From positions 186,001 to 250,000 of the forward strand of contig NZ_JABSNP010000004.1 of NCBI RefSeq assembly GCF_013294115.1: DNA of 64,000 bases, written 5' to 3'. The notes beneath the pieces were generated by a model, which was not told the origin of the DNA, ran no database searches, and saw only the letters and a list, made by a program, of their open reading frames with translations. The position numbers and the translations under genes are program-made. Shown one piece after another: positions 8,136 to 16,254 of the stretch. Source of the stretch: Hymenobacter caeli. GTDB lineage: Bacteria; Bacteroidota; Bacteroidia; Cytophagales; Hymenobacteraceae. The stretch's first letter is position 1. Each line of letters begins with the position of its first letter.

Positions 8136-9326
8136 CGCTGCCGGACCAATTTTGGGCGTGAACAGCTTGTGGGTACCGGCCCGCAGCCGCTCGGCGGCGG
8201 CTTCCAGCGTGGGGGCCTCCTTGGCAAAGCAGAAGCGCACCAGCCCTGGGTCGTGGCCGTCGTGGTAAAAGGCCGACACCGGCACCACGGCCACGCCCCA
8301 GCGCCGGGCCAGCTCCTCGGCGAATGCCCCGTCGGGGGCCCCGGACAGCGCCGCGTAGCCCGCCAGCTGGAAGTAGCCGGCCGGCACGGGCAGCAGGTCC
8401 CAGCCCGCGCCGGCCAGCAGGCCCCGGAACAGGTCGCGCTTGGCCTGGTAGAAGCCGGCCAGGCCCCGGGCGTGGGCGTCGGCGGGGTCGGCCTCCAGGG
8501 TGTCGGCCAGGGCCAGCTGGGTGGGCGTGCTCACGCTGAAGGTCACGAACTGGTGCACCCGCCGCAGCTCCCGCGTGAGGGCGGGCGGGGCCACGCAGTA
8601 GCCCACCTTCCAGCCGGTGGCGTGGTAGGTTTTGCCGAACGACGAGAGCACGAAGCTGCGCCCGCGCAGGCCCGGGTGCTGCCGCGCACTCCGCGCCGGG
8701 GCCCCGTCGAACACCAGGTGCTCGTACACTTCGTCGCTGAGCACCAGCGCGTCGGTGCCGTCCACGAGGGCGGCCAGCGCGTCCCAGTCGGCGGCCGAAA
8801 ACACGGCCCCGCTGGGGTTGTGGGGCGAGTTCACCAGCACCAGCCGGGTGCGGGCCGAAAAGGCCGCCCGCACCGCGTCCCAGTCGGGCCGAAAATCGGG
8901 GGCGGGCAGGCGCACGTAGCGCGGCACGCCGCCTTGCAGCCGGATGGCGGGCCCGTACAAATCATACGCCGGCTCCAGCACCAGCACCTCGTCGCCGGGC
9001 CGCACCACGGCCGCCAGTACCGCGTACAGGGCCTCGGTGGCCCCGGCCGTGACGGTGATTTCCGCGTCCGGGTCGGGCGCGGGGGCCCCGGGGCGCAGGC
9101 GGCCCACCTGCGCGGCAATGGCCGCCCGCAGCCGCGGCAGCCCCGGCATGGCCGCGTACTGGTGGCCGCCGGGGGCCAGGGCGTGGCGGGCCAGCGCCTC
9201 GCGCAGGGCCCGGGGCGGGTCGTAGTCGGGGAAGCCCTGGGCCAGGTTCAGGGCCCCGGTTTCCTGGGCCAGCAGGGTCATGCGGGTGAAGACGCTGGTG
9301 CCCACGTCGGGCAGCTTGGAGTTCAT
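8127..9326 (-). CDS. PLP-dependent aminotransferase (methionine aminotransferase, YbdL-like)
   Basis: 399 aa. A fold-type I class I/II aminotransferase. The N-terminus has LNLAQGFPDYDPPRALREAL (about 24-43), typical of kynurenine/methionine aminotransferases. Further on are NSPHNPSGAVF (about 168-178), SDEVYEHLVFDG, the PLP lysine in SSFGKTYHATGWKVGYC and the carboxylate-binding Arg in VRFCFAKE near the end. YbdL-type enzymes transfer the amino group from methionine or glutamine to keto acids. The adjacent omega-amidase would remove the ketoglutaramate formed. The frame stays open upstream into a repeat, but the ATG at 9326 begins the family's usual start (MNSKLPDVGTSVFTRM). Confidence 0.92.
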   Translation of the reverse strand: MNSKLPDVGTSVFTRMTLLAQETGALNLAQGFPDYDPPRALREALARHALAPGGHQYAAMPGLPRLRAAIAAQVGRLRPGAPAPDPDAEITVTAGATEALYAVLAAVVRPGDEVLVLEPAYDLYGPAIRLQGGVPRYVRLPAPDFRPDWDAVRAAFSARTRLVLVNSPHNPSGAVFSAADWDALAALVDGTDALVLSDEVYEHLVFDGAPARSARQHPGLRGRSFVLSSFGKTYHATGWKVGYCVAPPALTRELRRVHQFVTFSVSTPTQLALADTLEADPADAHARGLAGFYQAKRDLFRGLLAGAGWDLLPVPAGYFQLAGYAALSGAPDGAFAEELARRWGVAVVPVSAFYHDGHDPGLVRFCFAKEAPTLEAAAERLRAGTHKLFTPKIGPAAAG

Positions 9327-9335
9327 ATTCTGGTA

Positions 9336-9473
9336 TTTGGTGCTTGGGAAAAGAACGTCATGCTGAGCGAAGTGAAGCATTTCTACTGCGCAAGTAATCC
9401 AACCGATTGATTTACTGCCGCGGGAGAGATGCTTCACCTCGCTCAGCATGACGTTCTTTTCCCAAGCACCAAA
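9336..9473. repeat. Inverted-repeat element, family B (copy 1)
   Basis: Two 45-nt arms (9336-9380 and 9429-9473) match at 44 of 45 positions and contain CGTCATGCTGAGCG and GAAGCAT. The loop, read in reverse complement, matches that of the copy at 23015-23124 (CTCTCCCGCGGC then a TAAAT-rich stretch and GCAGTAG). It lies between the histidine kinase 3' end and the aminotransferase start. Confidence 0.85.
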
Positions 9474-9480
9474 CCACCCA

Positions 9481-11367
9481 TCACAGGTAAATGGTGAACG
9501 TGGTGCCGGCGTCCACCACGCTGGCCACTTCGAGGCGGCCGCCGTGGCTTTGCACGATGCGGTTGACGAGGTAGAGGCCGGTGCCGGTGCCGTCGATGTG
9601 GGCGTGGAAGCGGGCAAACTGCTGGAAGAGCTGCGCCCCGAACCGGTCGAGGTCGATGCCCAGGCCGTTGTCCTGCACCGTGAGCACGGGGCGGCCGGTG
9701 GCGGGGTCGGGGGCGGCCCGCAGCCCGATGCGGGGCGGCCGGCCGGGCGCGGCGTACTTAAGGGCGTTGCTGAGCAGGTTGAAGAGCACGCTTTGCAGGT
9801 GGGCCCGCACGTAGCGCACCTCCGGGCACTGGGCAAAGTCGAGCGTGATGGCGGCCTGCAGGCGCGTCACCTGGTTTTGCACGCTGTGGATGGTGTCGCG
9901 CACCAGCGGCTCCAGGGCCAGCGGCTCGGGGGCGGGCGGCTCGGGGCGCTGGAGCTGCACCACGGCCGTGAGGTCGTCGATGGTGCCGTAAATCTGGCCC
10001 AGGGCCCGCTCGAAGTACTCGATGAGCTTCACGGCGTCGGGGTCGCGGAAGTAGGCGGTGCGGGTCAGCTCCTCAAAAATGCCCGCCATGTTGTTGATGG
10101 GCTGCTTGAGGTCGTGGCTGGCGGCGTACACGAAGTTGTCGAAGTCCTGGTTGGCCCGCACCAGGCGCTGGTTCTGGTCTTCGAGCAGCACCTGGGTGCG
10201 GGCCGAGTCGTCCACGTCGGTGCTGGTGCCGTACCAGCGCAGGAACTGCCCCTGCTCGTCGTAGAGGGCCTGGGCGCGGTGCAAAAACCAGCGGTACGCG
10301 CCCGTGCCGGCCTCGCGGAAGCGGGTGCGCTGCTCGAATTCCTGGCCGGCGGCCAGGTACGCGGCCCGGTCGCGGGCGGCGGCGGCCCGCTCCTCGGGGG
10401 GCAGCAGCAGGGCCCACTCCGTGCGCTGCGACTCGGCCAGGGTGAGGCCCGTGTACTCCACCCAGCGCTGGTTCACGAAGGTGAGGCGGCCGTCGGCGTC
10501 GGCGGCCCAGACCAGGTGGGGCAGGCTTTCGGCCAGGAAGCGGAACTCCCGCTCGCGCCGCACCAGCTGGTGGGTGAGGGTGTGCAGCTCGTGGATGTCG
10601 GTGTTGGTGCCGTACCAGCGCAGCACCCGGCCCCGAGCGTCGCGGGCGGGCTGGGCCTGGGCCAGCACCCAGCGGTAAGCCCCGTCGTGGCGCAGCAGCC
10701 GCAGCTCGGCCTCAAAAAAGGTGCCCTGCGCCACGGCCCGCTGCCAGCGGGCCAGCACCGGGGCCTGGTCGTCGGGGTGGATGGCGCGCCGCCAGTCGTG
10801 CCGGGCCCGCTCGCGCGTGGCCGGCCCCAGGAACTCGGCCGTGCGCTCGTTAAAAAACTCCATCTGGCCGCCGGCGTCGGCCGTCCACACCTGCTGGGGC
10901 AGGTGCTCGGTGAGGCCCCGCAGCCGCAGGTAGCCGCGCAGCGGGTCGGCCTCCAGGTGCAGTTGGTCGGTCACGTCGAGCAGGCGCAGCAGCAGGCCGC
11001 GGGGCGCGGGGTAGTGCTCGGGCAGGGGCTGCAAAGTGCCCCGCCAGTAGCGGGCCCCGGCGGGCGCGGCGGGGTGCAGGGCGGGCAGCAGTGTCTGGCC
11101 CTGGCCGGTGGCCAGGGCCGTGGCCAGCACCTCGGCCCACACGGGCGCGGGGGCCAGCCAGGCCCCCGCCGCCTCGCAGGCCGCCAGCAGCGCCGCCAGC
11201 GGCTGCTGGTGCAGGCCCGCGCCCACCGGGCCCGGCAGCAGCGCCAGAAACGCGTCGTTGAGGGCCTCCACGCGCCCGTCGGAGCCCAACAGCGCGTGGG
11301 GCGCGGGCAGGGCGGCAAACACGAGCCGGAAATCGAATACAGGGGCGGGCGCAGTGGGGGCAGGCAT
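9481..11367 (-). CDS. Cytoplasmic PAS-domain sensor histidine kinase
   Basis: 628 aa from the ATG at 11367; a GTG 39 bases upstream is open but adds nothing family-like. There is no signal peptide or membrane helix. Three PAS-like modules: about 10-130 (degenerate), 150-270 (LPQQVWTADAGGQMEFFNER, RWYGTNTDIHELH) and 275-400 (LPHLVWAADADGRLTFVNQR, RWYGTSTDVDD). Then a short coiled linker and the HisKA/HATPase core: phospho-His in YAASHDLKQPINN (about 416), N box NLLSNALKYA, G1 DNGLGID and G2 GTGTGLYLVNRI. This is the HWE-free, phytochrome-type arrangement common in Hymenobacter. No response regulator is adjacent, so it probably phosphorylates a partner elsewhere. The signal sensed is unknown. 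Confidence 0.88.
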   Translation of the reverse strand: MPAPTAPAPVFDFRLVFAALPAPHALLGSDGRVEALNDAFLALLPGPVGAGLHQQPLAALLAACEAAGAWLAPAPVWAEVLATALATGQGQTLLPALHPAAPAGARYWRGTLQPLPEHYPAPRGLLLRLLDVTDQLHLEADPLRGYLRLRGLTEHLPQQVWTADAGGQMEFFNERTAEFLGPATRERARHDWRRAIHPDDQAPVLARWQRAVAQGTFFEAELRLLRHDGAYRWVLAQAQPARDARGRVLRWYGTNTDIHELHTLTHQLVRREREFRFLAESLPHLVWAADADGRLTFVNQRWVEYTGLTLAESQRTEWALLLPPEERAAAARDRAAYLAAGQEFEQRTRFREAGTGAYRWFLHRAQALYDEQGQFLRWYGTSTDVDDSARTQVLLEDQNQRLVRANQDFDNFVYAASHDLKQPINNMAGIFEELTRTAYFRDPDAVKLIEYFERALGQIYGTIDDLTAVVQLQRPEPPAPEPLALEPLVRDTIHSVQNQVTRLQAAITLDFAQCPEVRYVRAHLQSVLFNLLSNALKYAAPGRPPRIGLRAAPDPATGRPVLTVQDNGLGIDLDRFGAQLFQQFARFHAHIDGTGTGLYLVNRIVQSHGGRLEVASVVDAGTTFTIYL

Positions 11368-11467
11368 TGCGGCAGCAAACAAAGTGAGGCAGCACCGGCA
11401 CGGCACCGGGCCAAAGGTAACCGCCCACCCGGGCTTCTGTTAGCCGCCGGCGCGGCCGGCCGGCCCC

Positions 11468-11499
11468 AAAAAAATGCCCCGGCCAAACGGCCGGGGCAT
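11468..11499 (-). terminator. Intrinsic terminator of msrA
   Basis: Stem ATGCCCCGGCC / GGCCGGGGCAT with a 4-nt loop; read on the minus strand it is followed by seven T. It lies 34 bp after the msrA stop codon. Confidence 0.85.
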
Positions 11500-11532
11500 T
11501 GAGGTAACTTGCTGGCCGGGGCCCGGGCAGCG

Positions 11533-12216
11533 CTACAGCACTGGCTTCAACAGGTTGGGGAATAGCTTGCGCACGTGCTCCACCTTGTGGGCCGACACGC
11601 CCGCGATGTAGGGGTTGTCGGGGTGCAGGCGGTAGTAGCCCTGGTGGTAGTCTTCGGCGGGCCAGAACTGCTGGAGGGGCACCACCTGGGTCACGATTTT
11701 GCCGTCGTACTCCTTCGAGGCGTTCACCTTGGCGATGGTGGCTTCGATTTCTTTTTTCTCCTCGGGGGTGCGGTAAAACACGGCCGAGCGGTACTCGGGG
11801 CCCGTGTCGGGGCCCTGGCGGTTGAGCTGGGTGGGGTCGTGCGAGGCCGTGAAGAAGATATCGGCCAGCTGCTGGTAGCTGATGACTTTGGGGTCGTAGT
11901 AGATGGCCACGGCCTCGGTGTGGCCGGTTTCCTGGCCGGCCACCTGCTCGTAGGTGGGGTGGGCCACGGTGCCGCCGGTGTAGCCGCTCACCACTTGCTT
12001 CACGCCCTTTATCTCTTCAAACGCCTCCTCCTGGGCCCAGAAGCAGCCCCCGGCAAAGGTGGCCGTGGACAACCCCGCCAGGTTGGCCGGGGCAAAGCCG
12101 GCCGTGGAGCGCGGCGGCTTGGCGGTGCTGGCTTGCGCCTGGGCCTGCGGCGAGCCGCAGGCGGTGGCCCCGGCCAGCAGGGCCAGGCCGAGAGCCGTAT
12201 GCAATAAGTTTTTCAT
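11533..12216 (-). CDS. msrA: Peptide methionine sulfoxide reductase A, probably lipid-anchored
   Basis: 227 aa. Reduces S-sulfoxide of methionine in oxidised proteins. The catalytic Cys is in TFAGGCFWAQEEAF (about residue 58), followed by VVSGYTGGTVAHPTYEQV, TGHTEAVAIYYDP and YHQGYY motifs of the family. The N-terminus MKNLLHTALGLALLAGATAC is a lipoprotein-type signal peptide, so the enzyme should act in the periplasm or envelope. The ATG at 12216 is chosen because it gives that signal; the longer open frame has no homology. The gene is monocistronic with its own terminator and is divergent from the macroglobulin/plug gene. Confidence 0.93.
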   Translation of the reverse strand: MKNLLHTALGLALLAGATACGSPQAQAQASTAKPPRSTAGFAPANLAGLSTATFAGGCFWAQEEAFEEIKGVKQVVSGYTGGTVAHPTYEQVAGQETGHTEAVAIYYDPKVISYQQLADIFFTASHDPTQLNRQGPDTGPEYRSAVFYRTPEEKKEIEATIAKVNASKEYDGKIVTQVVPLQQFWPAEDYHQGYYRLHPDNPYIAGVSAHKVEHVRKLFPNLLKPVL

Positions 12217-12420
12217 GGGAATGCGGGGGAAAGCTATAGTACGAAAGAGCGTTGCCCGCCGGATGGCGGCGCGTGCTGACTCGGTAGTCGGCCGCGCCGG
12301 GCAAACCTTACACGGGCCACCCGAATCGGTTATTTCCTCAACAAAAAGCCCGCCGAATAGGCTCCCCGGACCAGGTAATTCGCGGTAGACCCGTGGGCTC
12401 ACGTGTCTTCCACGCAGCAT

Positions 12421-12486
12421 CCGTATATAGCACTGCCTTTTCCATTTTTCCTTCCGTATATAGCACTACCTTTCCTGTTTTTCCTT
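12421..12486. repeat. Tandem duplicate of a 33-bp promoter-proximal unit
   Basis: Two adjacent 33-bp units (12421-12453 and 12454-12486), each beginning CCGTATATAGCACT and ending TTTTTCCTT, differing at a few positions. The second ends 7 bases before the ATG at 12494. Each contains a TATATAG hexamer-like sequence, so the unit may be a duplicated promoter or leader segment. Confidence 0.8.
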
Positions 12487-12493
12487 CCGTGCC

Positions 12494-15034
12494 ATGCCAA
12501 CGCCCTACCCGGTGCCGCGTCGCTTTCGATTTTATGCCCTCGCCGGCCTGGGCCTGCTGGGGCTGGGCACCGTGGCCCTGCGCCCCGCCGCCGGGGCCCC
12601 CGACGAAGTAATCCGCCGCCTGGTGCAGGGCGTGCAAACATTTTACGCCGACGCCCGGCCCGAAAAAGCCTACCTGCACCTCGACCACGACGCCTACGCG
12701 GCGGGCGAAACCGTGTGGTTCGGGGCCTACCTGGTGGACGGCCAGCAGCACCGGCCCGACTCGCTGAGCCAGGTGTTGCACGTCGAGCTGGTGTCGGCCC
12801 AGCGGCGGGTGGTGCTGCGCCAGGCCCTGCACCTGGCCGGCGGCCGGGCCCCCGGGGCCCTGGCCCTGCCCGACACGCTGGCCCCCGGCACCTACCAGCT
12901 GCGCGCCTACACCGACTGGATGCGCAACGCCGGCCCCGACTTCTTCTATAGCCGCCGCCTGCGCGTGTGGCCCGCCGCCGACCCCGCCGCCGACGGCCCC
13001 GACGCCAAGGCCGCTGAGCACACCACTGCCGCGGCCGCCCGCACCGAGGCCCGCCGCCTGGGGGCCCCGCCCGACGTGCAGTTTTTTCCCGAAGGCGGCA
13101 ACCTGGTGGAGGGCCTCGAAGGCGTGGTGGCCTTCAAAGCCGTGGACTACGCCGGCCGCGGCCTGGACGTGGCGGGCCAGGTGCTCGACGCCCAGGACCG
13201 GCCCGTGGCTACTTTTCGGAGCACGCACCTGGGCATGGGCACGTTCCGGCTGGTGCCGCAGCCCGGCCAGCGCTACCGCGCCGTGGTGGCCCAGTCCCAA
13301 GGGGGCCCCCTGGTGGTGCGGCTGCCCGCGGCCCAGGCCAGCGGCTACGCCCTGCACGTGACGCCCGAACCCAACGCCTTCCGCGTGAGCATTCGCCAGC
13401 GCGGGGCCCCCAGCGGGCAGGTGCTGCTGCTGGCCCAGGTGCGGGGCGCCATCGGCTACCTGGGCCAAGGCAGCGTGGTGGGCCAGGACGAGTTCATGGT
13501 GCGCATCCCGCGGGCCAAGCTGGCGGCCGGCATCGTGCACTTTACCGTGTTTGATGGGGCCGGGGTGCCCCAGGCCGAGCGCCTGGCCTTCGCCCCCGAG
13601 GCCGCCCCGCTGCGCGTGGCCCTGGCCCCCGACCGCCCCGCCTACGGCCCCCGCGAGGCGGTGCGCGTGCAGGTGAAAGTGACCGGCGCCGCCGGCCAGC
13701 CGGTGGGCGCCACCCGCCTGTCGGTGGCCGTGGCCGATGCCGCCGGGGCCGCCGCCGACGCCGAAACCATCGCCTCGAACCTGCTGCTGACCTCCGACCT
13801 GGCGGGCTACGTGGAGGCCCCCGGCTACTACTTCGACGACCCCACCGCCGAAACCGCCGGGGCCCTCGACGACCTGCTGCTGACCCAGGGCTGGCGGCGC
13901 TTCGCCTGGCAAGACGTGCTGGCCGGCCAGCTGCCGCCGCGCCCGTTCAGCGCCGCGCAGTCGCTGGGCCTGCGGGGGCAGGTGCTGACGCCCAGCGGCA
14001 AGCCCGTGCCCAACGGCCGGCTGGTGCTGCTGCGCAGCCAGCCCCACCGCCTGGTGCTGCCCGCCACCACCGACGACCAGGGCCGGTTCCTGTTCAACGG
14101 CCTGGGCGGCTGCGGCGACACGGCCCGCTTCACGCTCCAGGCCCGCACCGCCCGCGGCGGCGCCAACGTGGTGCTGCGCCTCGACGCCGGTCCGCCCGTG
14201 TCCGCGGGGGCCCTGCCGCCGCTGCCCCGCCTGCCCTCGCCCGCCGAGGCCGGGGCCCTGCGTGGGGCCCAGGCCCAGGTGGCCGCCGACCGCCGCTTTC
14301 GCCGCGACACGGCCAAAACCATCCTGCTGGGCAACGTGAGCGTGCGGGCTAAAAGAGTGGTGGTGCCGGACGGCCGCCGCCTCTACAACCCGTTCAACGC
14401 CACCGTGCTGCGCCTTGATGACCCCGCGCAAATGGCCGTGTCCAACCTGACGGTGTTCCAGGTGCTTCAGGGCCGGATTGCGGGCGTGAACATTACCGGG
14501 GCCGAGCCCAACGTGATGGTTCAAATCCGGGGAGCCTCGTCCATTTCGGGCAATAGTCGGCCGCTGTTTGTACTCGATGGCGTGCCCGTGGACCAAGATG
14601 CGCTGACGTTTTTCCCGGCCCGCGACGTCGAAACCATTGAAGTGCTCAAGGGCCCCGAGGCCGCGATTTACGGGTCGCGCGCGGCTGGGGGCGTGGTGGC
14701 CGTGTACACCCGCCGCGGGTCGCCCACCTACCGGCCGTCGGACGAACTGGCGCCGGGCATTGTGGCCGTGAACGCGCCCGGTTACGCCTGCGCCCGGCAG
14801 TTTTACCAGCCCCGCTACGACCGGCCCCAGCCCGCCGCCGCCGAGCGCCCCGACCCGCGCCGCCGCACCCTGTACTGGAACCCCGACGTGCGCACCAACG
14901 CCGCCGGCGAGGCCGAGCTGACCTTCTACACCGCTGATGCGGCCGGGCGCTTCCAGTTGGTGGCACAGGGCGTGTCGGCGGCCGGGCAGCCGGCCTTGGG
15001 CCGCGGGGCCCTGCAAGTAGCCCCGCGGCCGTAG
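12494..15034 (+). CDS. Macroglobulin-like/TonB-plug hybrid surface protein (paralogue 1)
   Basis: 846 aa with an N-terminal hydrophobic export segment (about 12-34). Residues 55-160 form an MG2-like domain (KAYLHLDHDAYAAGETVWF, then LAPGTYQLRAYTDWMRN), as in alpha-2-macroglobulins. The middle has PDVQFFPEGGNLVEGLEG, AETIASNLLLTSDLAGYVE and DDLLLTQGWRRFAWQDVL, then a carboxypeptidase-regulatory-like segment (about 490-560). A SusC-type plug follows (about 640-740: FQVLQGRIAGVNITG, QIRGASSISG, PLFVLDGVPVD, ETIEVLKGPEAAIYG, GGVVAVYTRRG). No beta-barrel comes after it; the C-terminus is another macroglobulin-like strand set (YWNPDVRTNAAGEAELTFYT). The paralogue at 34512-37049 shares this order. 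Likely periplasmic or outer-membrane associated; role unknown. Confidence 0.8.
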   Translation: MPTPYPVPRRFRFYALAGLGLLGLGTVALRPAAGAPDEVIRRLVQGVQTFYADARPEKAYLHLDHDAYAAGETVWFGAYLVDGQQHRPDSLSQVLHVELVSAQRRVVLRQALHLAGGRAPGALALPDTLAPGTYQLRAYTDWMRNAGPDFFYSRRLRVWPAADPAADGPDAKAAEHTTAAAARTEARRLGAPPDVQFFPEGGNLVEGLEGVVAFKAVDYAGRGLDVAGQVLDAQDRPVATFRSTHLGMGTFRLVPQPGQRYRAVVAQSQGGPLVVRLPAAQASGYALHVTPEPNAFRVSIRQRGAPSGQVLLLAQVRGAIGYLGQGSVVGQDEFMVRIPRAKLAAGIVHFTVFDGAGVPQAERLAFAPEAAPLRVALAPDRPAYGPREAVRVQVKVTGAAGQPVGATRLSVAVADAAGAAADAETIASNLLLTSDLAGYVEAPGYYFDDPTAETAGALDDLLLTQGWRRFAWQDVLAGQLPPRPFSAAQSLGLRGQVLTPSGKPVPNGRLVLLRSQPHRLVLPATTDDQGRFLFNGLGGCGDTARFTLQARTARGGANVVLRLDAGPPVSAGALPPLPRLPSPAEAGALRGAQAQVAADRRFRRDTAKTILLGNVSVRAKRVVVPDGRRLYNPFNATVLRLDDPAQMAVSNLTVFQVLQGRIAGVNITGAEPNVMVQIRGASSISGNSRPLFVLDGVPVDQDALTFFPARDVETIEVLKGPEAAIYGSRAAGGVVAVYTRRGSPTYRPSDELAPGIVAVNAPGYACARQFYQPRYDRPQPAAAERPDPRRRTLYWNPDVRTNAAGEAELTFYTADAAGRFQLVAQGVSAAGQPALGRGALQVAPRP

Positions 15035-15046
15035 GTCCCGCCCGGG

Positions 15047-15081
15047 TTTGCCCGCGGCGGAACCTATTCGGCGTAACTTTG
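15047..15081 (+). promoter_or_regulatory. Candidate Bacteroidota promoter for the desaturase gene
   Basis: A -7 element TAACTTTG (15074-15081) fits TAnnTTTG exactly; TTTG at 15047-15050 is a possible -33 element, spaced 23 nt, slightly long. Transcription would start about 45 bases before the ATG at 15134. Confidence 0.5.
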
Positions 15082-15133
15082 GCCGGACAGTGCGCGCCGC
15101 CGATGGCCGTGCTTTTCGCCCCGCCCTACCCGC

Positions 15134-16138
15134 ATGGCTACCGCCCCCACCGCTTTCACCGTGGCCACCGCCACCGAGCCGCACCGCGTGCGCACCCGCC
15201 AGATTGTGCGGGCCCACCCCGAGGTCAAGCAGCTCATGACCCGCAACCCCGCCACCTTCCTCATTGGGGCGGGCTGCGTGGCGGCGCAGGTACTCATTGC
15301 GTATTTGCTGCGCCACCAGGCCTGGTACTGGACCCTGCCGGTGGCCTATCTGGTGGGGGCGTTTTTCTCGCACACGCTGTTCGTGGTCATCCACGAGGCG
15401 GCCCACAACCTGGTGTTCAAGGGCTTGTGGAAGAACGTGGCCACGGGCATCCTGGCCAACTTCCCGTCGGTTTTTCCCACGGCCGTCAGCTTCAAGAACT
15501 TCCACATCAAGCACCACGTGTTCCAGGGCGTGCACGAGCTGGACGCCGACCTGCCCGACTGGTACGAGGCCAAGCTGATTAAAAACTACAGCATCGGCAA
15601 GGCCGTCTGGCTGTTTTTCTTCCCCGTGTTCCAGGTCATCCGCACGATGCGCTGCCGCGAGGTGGCCGTCGTCGACCGCTACGTGGCGGCCAACATCGTG
15701 GCCCAAATCGTGTTCGACGTGGCCATCGTGTACTTTTTCGGCTGGACGGCGATGCTGTACCTGTTCCTGAGCTTCTGGTTTTCGGTGGGCCTGCACCCGC
15801 TCGGGGCCCGCTGGATTCAGGAGCACTACCTCACCCTGAGCGAGACACAGGAAACCTACTCCTACTACGGCCGCCTGAACGGCGTGAACCTGAACGTGGG
15901 CTTCCACAACGAGCACCACGACATGCCCAGCATTCCGTGGAACAACCTGCCCAAGCTCAAGCAGGTAGCGCCCGAGTTCTACGAGCCGCTGCTGGCCCAC
16001 ACCAGCTACACCAAGCTGTTTTTTCAGTTCCTGTTCGACCAGGAAATCAGCCTCTACTCGCGCGTCATGCGCAAGGAGCGCGGCACCGCCACCCTCAAGG
16101 ATATGAGCGTACCGGATAAGGAACTGGCATCGGCGTAG
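15134..16138 (+). CDS. Fatty acid desaturase of the sphingolipid delta-4 desaturase (DES1) type
   Basis: 334 aa membrane di-iron enzyme. Three histidine boxes: HEAAHN (about 89-94), HIKHH (about 125-129) and HNEHHD (about 256-261). Beyond the boxes it follows animal and fungal DEGS1 closely: HPEVKQLM near the N-terminus, SFKNFHIKHH with DADLPDWYE, NIVAQIVFDVAIVYFFG, VGLHPLGARWIQEHY, ETYSYYGRLN and LNVGFHNEHHDMPSIP. Membrane spans lie about 40-85 and 165-230. The family inserts a trans double bond, or a hydroxyl, at C4 of dihydroceramide. Bacteroidota make sphingolipids but these are usually saturated, so the substrate is of interest; another acyl lipid is possible. A terminator follows. Confidence 0.9.
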   Translation: MATAPTAFTVATATEPHRVRTRQIVRAHPEVKQLMTRNPATFLIGAGCVAAQVLIAYLLRHQAWYWTLPVAYLVGAFFSHTLFVVIHEAAHNLVFKGLWKNVATGILANFPSVFPTAVSFKNFHIKHHVFQGVHELDADLPDWYEAKLIKNYSIGKAVWLFFFPVFQVIRTMRCREVAVVDRYVAANIVAQIVFDVAIVYFFGWTAMLYLFLSFWFSVGLHPLGARWIQEHYLTLSETQETYSYYGRLNGVNLNVGFHNEHHDMPSIPWNNLPKLKQVAPEFYEPLLAHTSYTKLFFQFLFDQEISLYSRVMRKERGTATLKDMSVPDKELASA

Positions 16139-16154
16139 GGCCCCGGGGCCCCGC

Positions 16155-16191
16155 AAAAAAAGGGCGGCCCGCCGCGGGCCGCCCTTTTTTT
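16155..16191. terminator. Strong intrinsic terminator after the desaturase
   Basis: GGGCGGCCCG / CGGGCCGCCC stem with a 3-nt loop, flanked by A7 on the left and T7 on the right, so it should stop transcription in both directions. It lies 17 bp after the desaturase stop. Confidence 0.88.
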
Positions 16192-16254
16192 GCGGGCTTG
16201 AAAAAATGCTACCTGTCGCTGAGGGCGCTACCTTTACGCCGTCTCCCCGTTCGC

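Noticed and set aside
12494..15034. Annotation as a full TonB-dependent receptor
   Set aside because: Only about 100 residues follow the plug, too few for a 22-strand barrel; they match macroglobulin-like strands.
12338..16156. A very long open frame antisense to the plug and desaturase genes
   Set aside because: Gly/His/Gln/Val-rich composition and no family motif; typical of GC-rich antisense frames opposite a real gene. Similar frames opposite the second plug gene, mutS and the TonB receptor were left out for the same reason.
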